Made by a program: the position numbers and the translations under genes
The notes under the pieces: model-generated
What the model was told of the DNA's origin: nothing
Seen by the model: the letters and a program-made list of their open reading frames with translations, nothing else
The model's database searches: none
Assembly: GCA_017391665.1 (NCBI GenBank)
Contig: JAFOXS010000288.1
Location: 1 to 5,218, forward strand
Reading direction: 5' to 3'
DNA: 5,218 nucleotides
DNA from: Alistipes sp.
GTDB lineage: Bacteria; Bacteroidota; Bacteroidia; Bacteroidales; Rikenellaceae
Shown: positions 1 through 5,218 of the stretch, piece after piece
Numbering within the stretch: position 1 is the first letter of the stretch
How the letters are laid out: every line of letters begins with the position of its first letter

Positions 1-495
1 ACAACCTCTACTACGGCACAGCTCGCTATGGGCGATGCGCTGGCTGTGGCACTGATGAAGGCGCGTGCCTTCACGTCGATGGACTTTGCACGTCTGCACC
101 CGGGTGGTAGTCTGGGACGTCGTCTGCTGATGACCGTGGGCAATGTGATGCGCAAGAATGACCTGCCCATAGTGGGTATGGACTGCACGGCTACGGAGAT
201 GATTCACCGCATGACACGTGGCGGTCTGGGTCTTATTGTGATTTGCCAGGGCGAGCGAATCGAGGGTATCGTGACCGATGGCGACCTGCGCCGAGCTATG
301 GAGAGCCTTAAGGCAGAGTTTTTCTCAATCAAGGCTATCGATATTGCTACACGCTCACCCAAGTCAATTAACGTGAATGCCAAGCTAATCGACGCCGAGA
401 AGATGATGACCCAGTATAAGGTCAACTCGCTGCTCGCAACCGACGATGAGGGTCGTCTGCAGGGCGTGATTCAGATTTACGACATTAAACTATAA
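1..495 (+). CDS. kdsD: Arabinose-5-phosphate isomerase (KdsD/KpsF family), 3' part only
   Basis: The reading frame is open from base 1 and ends at TAA 493-495, giving the last 164 residues of a protein whose family is usually about 320-330 residues, so roughly the N-terminal half lies upstream. Seen: the end of the sugar-isomerase (SIS) domain, beginning TTSTTAQLAMGDALA, followed by the family signature HPGGSLGRRLL at fragment residues 33-43; the His there (H33) matches the conserved His of the active site. Two CBS domains follow, at about 45-100 (ending GIVTDGDLRRAM) and 112-164 (ending GVIQIYDIKL). The known family reaction is ribulose-5-phosphate to arabinose-5-phosphate in the cytoplasm, the first step towards Kdo of lipopolysaccharide. 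The CBS pair is usually thought to sense a nucleotide or a downstream sugar. The ATG at base 28 lies inside the SIS domain and is not the true start. The next gene follows after 20 bases. A close paralogue of capsule-type KpsF cannot be excluded. Confidence 0.93.
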   Translation, partial: TTSTTAQLAMGDALAVALMKARAFTSMDFARLHPGGSLGRRLLMTVGNVMRKNDLPIVGMDCTATEMIHRMTRGGLGLIVICQGERIEGIVTDGDLRRAMESLKAEFFSIKAIDIATRSPKSINVNAKLIDAEKMMTQYKVNSLLATDDEGRLQGVIQIYDIKL

Positions 496-507
496 ACTTA
501 TAAATCC

Positions 508-514
508 AGGAGAG
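508..514 (+). promoter_or_regulatory. Shine-Dalgarno site for the DUF1080 gene
   Basis: AGGAGAG lies one base before the ATG at 516, so its GGAG core (509-512) is three bases from the start codon, which is rather close. It is the clearest Shine-Dalgarno-like stretch in the window and supports the 516 start, which also gives a complete signal peptide. Confidence 0.5.
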
Positions 515-515
515 T

Positions 516-1211
516 ATGAAGAGACTGTTGTTTGTTGCGTTGCTTGTCTTTGGAGTGGCCTTTGTTGCTACTGCGCAGGAGCATAATACACTTACCAAGA
601 AGGAGCGAAAGGCTGGCTGGCAGCTGCTGTGGAATGGACAGGACCTCACAGGTTGGAAGAGCAACTCGGAGAAGGGCGATATGAACAAAGGCTGGAAGGC
701 TGTCGATGGCGAGTTGGTCATCATGGCTCGTTCGGGTGCGGGCGATATCATCACCGAGAAGCGCTATCACGACTTCGAGCTCTCTATCGATTTTAAGATT
801 ACCGAGGGTGCCAATAGCGGTATTAAATATTTCATTGGTGAGAATGGCAGCGTAGGTTGCGAGTTCCAGATTCTTGACGACGAGAACCATCCCGATGCCA
901 AGATGGGCTTCAATGGCAACCGCCGTCTGGGTTCGCTCTACGATCTGATTCCTGCCGATGGCTGGGCCATAGCATCGAAGCGCGACTGGAATACGGCTCG
1001 CATCGTGGTTCGTGGCAATCACGTTGAGCATTGGCTCAATGGCGTGAAGATTCTCGAGTATGAGAAGAACAACGATATGTGGGATACTATTGTGTCGCAC
1101 AGTAAGTTTGCCAAGGTCGAGAACTTTGCCGGTGGCGATGGCGGCCATATCCTGTTGCAGGATCACCATGATGAGGTGCACTACCGCAACCTGAAGATTC
1201 GTGAATTGTAA
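516..1211 (+). CDS. Exported DUF1080 / 3-keto-disaccharide hydrolase-like protein
   Basis: 231 residues. The first 20 form a classic signal peptide (MKRLL, hydrophobic core, then ATA before Q21), so the mature protein should be periplasmic; no lipobox Cys is present. The rest is one DUF1080 domain (a concanavalin-like jelly roll). Family landmarks seen in order: LLWNGQDLTGW (37-47), GWKAVDGELV (59-68), DFELSIDFKITEGANSGIKY (86-105), a CEFQILDDENHPD block (115-127), LGSLYDLIPA (138-147), the DWN and HWLNG pair (157-176), and GHILLQDHHDEVHYRNLKIR (210-229). The family commonly has QDHG in the last block; here it is QDHH. Characterised members cleave 3-keto-glycosides or 3-keto-disaccharides after oxidation by a partner dehydrogenase; the Gfo/Idh/MocA gene three positions downstream is a plausible partner. 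The sugar substrate cannot be read from the sequence. A purely carbohydrate-binding role is a fallback. Confidence 0.9.
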   Translation: MKRLLFVALLVFGVAFVATAQEHNTLTKKERKAGWQLLWNGQDLTGWKSNSEKGDMNKGWKAVDGELVIMARSGAGDIITEKRYHDFELSIDFKITEGANSGIKYFIGENGSVGCEFQILDDENHPDAKMGFNGNRRLGSLYDLIPADGWAIASKRDWNTARIVVRGNHVEHWLNGVKILEYEKNNDMWDTIVSHSKFAKVENFAGGDGGHILLQDHHDEVHYRNLKIREL

Positions 1212-1222
1212 ATCTTCCTATT

Positions 1223-1459
1223 ATGAAAGATATTGTATTTACAAAGGCTGCGCAGAAGCGAGAGTTTTTTATCTGGCTCGCATGCTTTGTGGTGGCCAAC
1301 ATTGTTAATGTGGTCTCTATTATCAAGTTCCAGACTCCCTGGTACGAGATCTTTACGCAGGTAGGCTACGTCGTGGTGACCTCGCTTCTGATTTATGGCC
1401 TTGTGGCGGTGGTGCGTCTGGCGTGGTATCTGTTTGCACATCTGCTTGGTAAGAAGTAA
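1223..1459 (+). CDS. Small two-helix membrane protein, family not recognised
   Basis: 78 residues, beginning 11 bases after the DUF1080 stop. I do not recognise a family. Seen: a short charged N-terminus (MKDIVFTKAAQKRE), a hydrophobic helix at about 15-34, a short polar loop KFQTPWYE (35-42), a second hydrophobic helix at about 46-72 carrying a single Arg (R65), and a basic tail GKK. The positive charge at both ends (K8, K12, R13; K77, K78) suggests that both termini face the cytoplasm, with a short periplasmic loop. The start has no clear Shine-Dalgarno; it follows an AT-rich stretch, which is common in Bacteroidota. Tight packing between two convincing genes and a membrane-protein-like composition argue that it is real. 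It might anchor or assist a neighbouring enzyme, but nothing in the sequence shows that. Confidence 0.75.
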   Translation: MKDIVFTKAAQKREFFIWLACFVVANIVNVVSIIKFQTPWYEIFTQVGYVVVTSLLIYGLVAVVRLAWYLFAHLLGKK

Positions 1460-1464
1460 AAGGA
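1458..1464 (+). promoter_or_regulatory. Ribosome binding site deciding a GTG start
   Basis: AAAAGGA overlaps the last two bases of the previous stop codon and leaves six bases before GTG 1471. An in-frame TAA at 1465-1467 means no start further upstream is possible. The next ATG in this frame, at 1540, would delete 23 residues, including the segment leading into the first conserved strand. The site therefore favours the GTG start. Confidence 0.5.
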
Positions 1465-1470
1465 TAAGTC

Positions 1471-2340
1471 GTGGCGCTGGAGTTTCGATATAGCGACAAG
1501 AATCCGTTGCACCCCATCTCGTGCGGAACGTTTCGGGCTATGCACACCCGTATTGAGATTCTGCTCACGGGCCTACAGGAGAGTGCGGGACGTATGCTTG
1601 TTGAGCGTATTGAACAGGAGATGAAAGCAATGGAGCGCCGCTTCAACTGCCATGATGAGCGAAGCCCGCTCGCGGCCATAAACCTGCGTGCTGCGCGTGA
1701 GGTGGTTGAGGTTGATGACGACATGTTCATGGCGCTGGAGCTGTGTGAGGCTTTTCGCCGCACGACCTTTGGCTCATTCGATGTGGCTACCGATACGGCA
1801 CTACAAGGTCAGGTGAGCTACGTGCTCGATCCTGAGCACCACACCGTGCGCTTTGCCCGCGAGGGTGTGCGCCTCGATATGGGAGGCTTTGCCAAGGGCT
1901 ATGCGCTGGAGAAGATTCGCCAGATGGCAGCACATGAGGGCGTCGGGACGGCGTTGATGAATTTTGGAAATAGCTCGGTTGCGGCACTGGGTCATCACCC
2001 CTATGGCGAGTGGTGGGCCGTGGGTGTGGAGCATACCGTTCGGCGAGGTCAGCTGGCACATGAGGTGCATCTAAAGGATAGCGCTATGTCGGTGTCGGGT
2101 CGCTCGACGGATGGTCGTTACCATATAGTGAACCCCGCAACGGGAGGTACGGTGGCAGGCGAGGAGCTGATTCTGGTGGAGGGTCGCTCGGCGCTGATTA
2201 CCGAGGTGCTTTCGACGGCACTCTATGCAGCCCCTAAGGCGCAGCGCTCGGCTATTATGAGCCACTACGATGGATATACAGCCACAGAGATCTACTGCCG
2301 CGAGGGCGGTGGCGTAGAGCGCAGAGAGATAGGAAAATAA
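1471..2340 (+). CDS. apbE: Divergent ApbE-like FAD:protein FMN transferase, no signal peptide
   Basis: 289 residues from a GTG start. Known role of ApbE: Mg-dependent transfer of FMN from FAD to a Thr/Ser of partner flavoproteins such as NqrB/NqrC/RnfG-type FMN-binding domains. Landmarks seen: RFNCHDERSPLAAIN (57-71), GSFDVAT (101-107), the strong signature LDMGGFAKGYALEKI (135-149), ALMNFGNSSVAALG (161-174), the W-AVGV strand (182-186), SVSG (207-210), HIVNPATGG (218-226) and TEVLSTALY (244-252). Several usually conserved residues differ: the NGGD-like turn is FGNSS, HIxDPxTG is HIVNPATG, and the metal-ligand Asp of the D-x3-T pair is E245 with T249 kept. The stretch between the FDVAT and LDMGG motifs is also short for the family. 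Many ApbEs are exported lipoproteins; this one has no signal and should be cytoplasmic. No FMN-binding target protein is visible in the window. TAA at 2338-2340 is followed at once by a second in-frame TAA. Membership is sure; activity is less so. Confidence 0.87.
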   Translation: MALEFRYSDKNPLHPISCGTFRAMHTRIEILLTGLQESAGRMLVERIEQEMKAMERRFNCHDERSPLAAINLRAAREVVEVDDDMFMALELCEAFRRTTFGSFDVATDTALQGQVSYVLDPEHHTVRFAREGVRLDMGGFAKGYALEKIRQMAAHEGVGTALMNFGNSSVAALGHHPYGEWWAVGVEHTVRRGQLAHEVHLKDSAMSVSGRSTDGRYHIVNPATGGTVAGEELILVEGRSALITEVLSTALYAAPKAQRSAIMSHYDGYTATEIYCREGGGVERREIGK

Positions 2341-2356
2341 TAAAATACGATATAAA

Positions 2357-3667
2357 ATGAACAGAAAAGAGTTTTTGTCCGATTGCTCACGGATGGGTTT
2401 TGCAGGTGTGGCGTTGTCGCTCTTCCCCTGGTTGGAGTCGTGCACCGAGAAGGCGCAGCAGGAGCTTAGTGGCGAGCGTGCCCGCATAGGTATCATTGGT
2501 ACGGGTTCGCGAGGCCTGTTCCACGTTCAGCATCTGTTGCAGATGCCCAATGTCGATGTGGTGGCGTTGTGCGACAACTACCGTCCCCACCTGGAGGATG
2601 CGGCGCAGTATTATCCCGAGGCCAAGCAGTATGACGATTACCGCCGTCTGCTGGAGGATCGTAACGTGCAGGGCGTGATTATCACTACGCCACTCTATCT
2701 GCATGCACGTATGACCATCGACGCCCTGCGTGCCGGCAAGCGTGTATTCTGCGAGAAGTCAATGGCCTTCACCCTTGATGAGGCGCTGGATGTATATAAC
2801 TGCCGCAAGGAGCTGGGCGGTGTGCTTCTCATCGGTCAGCAGCGCCTGTTCGATCCCAAGTACATCAAGGCTATGCAGATGATCCACGAGGGTGTGATTG
2901 GCGATGTTGTGGGCGTGAGAAACTACTGGTACAGAAACAATAACTGGCGTCGTGAGGTGCCCTCGCCCGAGCTGGAGCGTCACATCAACTGGCGACTCTA
3001 TAGCGAGTATTCGCGTGGTCTTATGACCGAGCTGGCGTGCCATCAGTTGCAGAATGGATCGTGGGCTATGGGTATGCTGCCCGAGCAGGTTATGGGTTCG
3101 GGACATCTGGTGCACTGGACAAAGGAGGATGAGCGCGATGTATATGATACCGTGAGCGCCATCTTTACCTATCCCAACGGCGTGAATATGACATTCGAGT
3201 CTATTATCTCCAATAAGCACTTCGGCATGGGAGAGCAGATTCTCGGCACGAAGGGAACGATTGACCTCGTGACGGCTATGCACTACACCGACGAGGCTGC
3301 ACCCAAGGGTAGTGGTATGGATCAGCTCATAGCTCAGATCGAGAGCGGTATTATGAGCAACTCGGTCTTTGCTGGTACGTCGTGGGCTGCCGAGACGGCT
3401 ACGCTGGCGCCGGGTATGCCCATTATGCCTAACGTAAAGGTCGTTTCGGGCGAGAGTTCGGTGGGTGCCGAGGCCGATGGCTCGAAGGAGCTGCTGGAGG
3501 CATTTATCCACGCAGTAATCACAGGCAAGCAGCCCGAGAAGGTGCTCGAGGAGTCGTACTACGCAACGCAGTTTGCTCTTTTGGCTGACAAGGCTATGCA
3601 CGAGAACGCGATCCTGCGTCTGGATGATAAATATAAGGTTCCCTACGAGCCTTTAAGAATGAAGTAA
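2357..3667 (+). CDS. Gfo/Idh/MocA family NAD(P)-dependent oxidoreductase with export signal
   Basis: 436 residues. The N-terminus, MNRKEFLSDCSRMGF then a hydrophobic run to FPWLESC, resembles a Tat-like leader (RK rather than RR, followed by EFL) ending in a loose lipobox with Cys at 29, so an envelope-anchored lipoprotein is possible. The Rossmann domain begins RIGIIGTGSRG (43-53), the dinucleotide loop; VIITTPLYLHA (107-117) and the EK motif CEKSMAF (132-138, K134 the usual catalytic or cofactor-positioning Lys) follow. The C-terminal domain includes the RGLMTELACHQLQ segment (220-232) with the conserved His at 229, ILGTKGTIDL, and the closing block SKELLEAFIHAVITGKQPEK typical of Bacteroidota members. 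Known family chemistry is oxidation/reduction of sugars or their derivatives, often at C3. With the DUF1080 gene this suggests 3-keto-sugar formation; the substrate is unknown. The start at 2357 is chosen because it includes the full leader; the next in-frame ATG (2393) would cut it off. Confidence 0.93.
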   Translation: MNRKEFLSDCSRMGFAGVALSLFPWLESCTEKAQQELSGERARIGIIGTGSRGLFHVQHLLQMPNVDVVALCDNYRPHLEDAAQYYPEAKQYDDYRRLLEDRNVQGVIITTPLYLHARMTIDALRAGKRVFCEKSMAFTLDEALDVYNCRKELGGVLLIGQQRLFDPKYIKAMQMIHEGVIGDVVGVRNYWYRNNNWRREVPSPELERHINWRLYSEYSRGLMTELACHQLQNGSWAMGMLPEQVMGSGHLVHWTKEDERDVYDTVSAIFTYPNGVNMTFESIISNKHFGMGEQILGTKGTIDLVTAMHYTDEAAPKGSGMDQLIAQIESGIMSNSVFAGTSWAAETATLAPGMPIMPNVKVVSGESSVGAEADGSKELLEAFIHAVITGKQPEKVLEESYYATQFALLADKAMHENAILRLDDKYKVPYEPLRMK

Positions 3668-3668
3668 G

Positions 3669-5218
3669 ATGTATCGCAATCTTCAGGAGTTTGTTCAGCG
3701 TCTGGAGCGCGAGGGGGAGCTCATCAGAGTGAAGACCCCCGTGTCGTCACGCTTCGAAATAGCTGAAATTACCGACCGCATGGCCAAGAGCGAGGGTGGC
3801 GGTAAGGCACTCCTCTTTGAGAATACCGATGGCGACTTCCCCGTTCTGACGAATATGATGGGCTCGTCGCGCCGTATAGCTATGGCGCTGGGTGTGGAAC
3901 AATTGGAGCAGATCGGCGAGCGTATTGATGCCCTCTGGAAGGATGTCCTGTCGCCCAAAGGGTCGATGTGGGAGAAGATGCAAATGTTGCCCCTGCTGGC
4001 CGATGTTGCCAAGTGGTTCCCGAAGAGTGTCGAGGGCCGCGGAGCGTGTCAGGAGGTGGTCATCAAGGGTGATGATGTGGATCTGGAGCGTCTGCCTATG
4101 CTGCACTCGTGGGAGTCGGATGGCGGTGCTTTCGTTACATTGCCGATGGTCAATACCTTAGATCCCGAGACGGGCGTAAGAAATGTTGGTATGTACCGTA
4201 TGCAGCGCTTCGATAAGCGCACGACGGGTATGCACTGGCATATACATAAGACCGGAGCCCGCCACTACGACGGCTATAAGCGTCTGGGACGCCGAATGCC
4301 CGTTGTGGTTGCGCTGGGTGGCGATCCCGTTTATGCCTATGCCGCCACGGCACCTATGCCCGACAATATGGATGAATACCTGCTGGCAGGATTCCTGCGC
4401 CAGAAGCCAGTGCGACTGGTCAAGGCGCTGACGTGCGATATCCGTGTGCCGGAGGATTGTGACATCATACTTGAGGGCTATGTTGACCCTCAGGAGGAGA
4501 AGGCCATCGAGGGCGATTTTGGCGACCATACTGGATTCTATTCACTCAAAGATTTATATCCCCGTTTTCATGTGACCTGCATCACGCATCGCCGCGGAGC
4601 GATATATCCCGCTACGGTTGTGGGTGTTCCGCCGCAGGAGGATGCCTACATAGCCGAGGCTACCGAGCGTATCTTCCTTGCGCCGATTCGCCTTGCCGTG
4701 CAGCCCGAGGTTCGCGATTTGTGGATGCCCATCGAGGGTACGGCACACAACCTTGCAGTGATATCGGTTGAGAGTCGCTATGTGGTTCAGGCTCATAAGG
4801 TTGTGCAGTCGATGTGGGGTGCTGGACAGATGATGTTCAATAAGTACATGATAGTGGCTTCGGCCGAGCACAATATACGTGATTTTTCTATGCTGGGTCG
4901 TCTGCTGCGTCGAGCCGATGTGGAGCGTCAGGTTATTCGTGCGGAGGGTATTCTCGATGTGCTGGATCATGCAACGGCAACGTGCGGCTTTGGCGGTAAA
5001 CTGGCTTTCGATCTTACTGGGATCGATCCCTACTCCGAGGTTGAACCTATCGCTGTTCCCCGTACTGCCGAGCCAAAGGGTGGTGTGGCGTTGTTTGATA
5101 CCCGATTTACTGAGGAGTATGGTCTGCTCATTCTGCATGCCGAGGAGAGTCGTCCCGTGGAGGTGGATGTCGAGGCATATCTTGAGCATAATAATATCCG
5201 TGGAGTGAAATATGTGGC
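3669..5218 (+). CDS. ubiD: UbiD-family prenyl-FMN-dependent decarboxylase, 3' end missing
   Basis: The frame starts at ATG 3669, one base after the previous stop, and stays open to the window edge (516 codons plus two bases). Bacteroidota homologues are often around 600 residues, so perhaps 100 are missing. Seen: NVGMYRMQRFDKRTTGMHWH (172-191), holding N172 and R177 with the same five-residue spacing as the metal-ligand Asn and catalytic Arg of characterised UbiD/Fdc enzymes, followed by His 189/191/193; then AIEGDFGDHTGFYS (279-292), with E281 and E277 as candidates for the Glu pair of the Glu-Arg-Glu network; then YPATVVGVPPQEDAYIAEAT (313-332). The family reversibly decarboxylates aromatic or unsaturated acids with prenylated FMN made by UbiX. 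In quinone-making bacteria it acts on prenylated hydroxybenzoate or a futalosine-pathway naphthoate; the substrate here is unknown. The one-base junction suggests translational coupling to the oxidoreductase gene. No ubiX is in the window. Confidence 0.95.
   Translation, partial: MYRNLQEFVQRLEREGELIRVKTPVSSRFEIAEITDRMAKSEGGGKALLFENTDGDFPVLTNMMGSSRRIAMALGVEQLEQIGERIDALWKDVLSPKGSMWEKMQMLPLLADVAKWFPKSVEGRGACQEVVIKGDDVDLERLPMLHSWESDGGAFVTLPMVNTLDPETGVRNVGMYRMQRFDKRTTGMHWHIHKTGARHYDGYKRLGRRMPVVVALGGDPVYAYAATAPMPDNMDEYLLAGFLRQKPVRLVKALTCDIRVPEDCDIILEGYVDPQEEKAIEGDFGDHTGFYSLKDLYPRFHVTCITHRRGAIYPATVVGVPPQEDAYIAEATERIFLAPIRLAVQPEVRDLWMPIEGTAHNLAVISVESRYVVQAHKVVQSMWGAGQMMFNKYMIVASAEHNIRDFSMLGRLLRRADVERQVIRAEGILDVLDHATATCGFGGKLAFDLTGIDPYSEVEPIAVPRTAEPKGGVALFDTRFTEEYGLLILHAEESRPVEVDVEAYLEHNNIRGVKYV

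Noticed and set aside
28..30. ATG at base 28 as the start of the first gene.
   Set aside because: The frame is open to base 1, and the nine codons before this ATG already encode conserved SIS-domain sequence (TTSTTAQLA), so the gene is cut by the window edge.
498..1181. Minus-strand open frame of 227 codons opposite the DUF1080 gene.
   Set aside because: It mirrors a convincing exported DUF1080 protein, and its translation has no family motif or plausible start context.
1540..1542. ATG as an alternative start of the ApbE-like gene.
   Set aside because: It would remove 23 residues leading into the conserved first strand and leave a gap after the previous gene, while GTG 1471 has an AAAAGGA site at good spacing. 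It remains possible but is less likely.
2341..2356. AT-rich gap before the oxidoreductase as a Bacteroidota promoter.
   Set aside because: The TAnnTTTG -7 element and a spaced TTG -33 element are not visible; the AT richness is better explained as a translation-initiation leader.
2759..3601. Long open frame of 280 codons on the minus strand, fully inside the oxidoreductase gene.
   Set aside because: The + strand frame has clear Gfo/Idh/MocA motifs throughout. The antisense translation is rich in His, Leu and Arg with no recognisable motif, as expected from the reverse complement of a codon-biased gene.
4554..5189. Minus-strand open frame of 211 codons opposite the ubiD-type gene.
   Set aside because: It lies wholly within the conserved UbiD frame; the translation is of low-quality composition and is explained as a shadow.
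1..5218. RNA genes, CRISPR repeats, insertion sequence ends, or intrinsic terminators anywhere in the window.
   Set aside because: The coding frames fill nearly all the sequence, the gaps are 20 bases or less, and no repeat array, transposase or stem plus T-run was found by eye.

Overview
The window looks like a piece of a Bacteroidota (probably Bacteroidales) chromosome. This rests on protein style, not on a database search. The DUF1080 protein and the Gfo/Idh/MocA oxidoreductase with an export-type N-terminus are of kinds abundant in that phylum, the UbiD-family protein is of a long form, and most starts sit behind AT-rich stretches with little Shine-Dalgarno sequence. A kdsD-type gene implies a Gram-negative, Kdo-containing cell. 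Genus is not resolvable; base composition is moderate, with many CGT/CGC, GAG and CTG codons.

All six genes are on the + strand, separated by 20, 11, 11, 16 and 1 bases, so the window reads as one uninterrupted operon-like run with no room for a large internal promoter or terminator. In order: (1) the 3' half of kdsD, arabinose-5-phosphate isomerase (1-495); (2) an exported DUF1080 / 3-keto-disaccharide-hydrolase-like protein (516-1211); (3) a 78-residue protein with two predicted membrane helices and no recognised family (1223-1459); (4) a compact, signal-less, divergent ApbE-like FAD:protein FMN transferase starting at GTG (1471-2340); (5) a Gfo/Idh/MocA oxidoreductase with an N-terminal export/lipoprotein-like signal (2357-3667); (6) a UbiD-family prenyl-FMN decarboxylase, cut by the window end (3669-5218). 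No RNA gene, mobile element, CRISPR array or notable repeat was seen, and no gap between genes exceeds 20 bases.

The most interesting part is 516-3667. DUF1080 hydrolases/lyases and Gfo/Idh/MocA oxidoreductases are the two enzyme types of the 3-keto-glycoside route of sugar cleavage, in which C3 of a glycoside is oxidised, the keto-glycoside is cleaved, and the product is reduced. Here they flank a small membrane protein and an ApbE homologue whose conserved metal/FAD-site residues are changed. I infer, without proof, that these four genes form a cell-envelope sugar-redox module. kdsD upstream and ubiD downstream look like housekeeping neighbours that may merely share the transcript.
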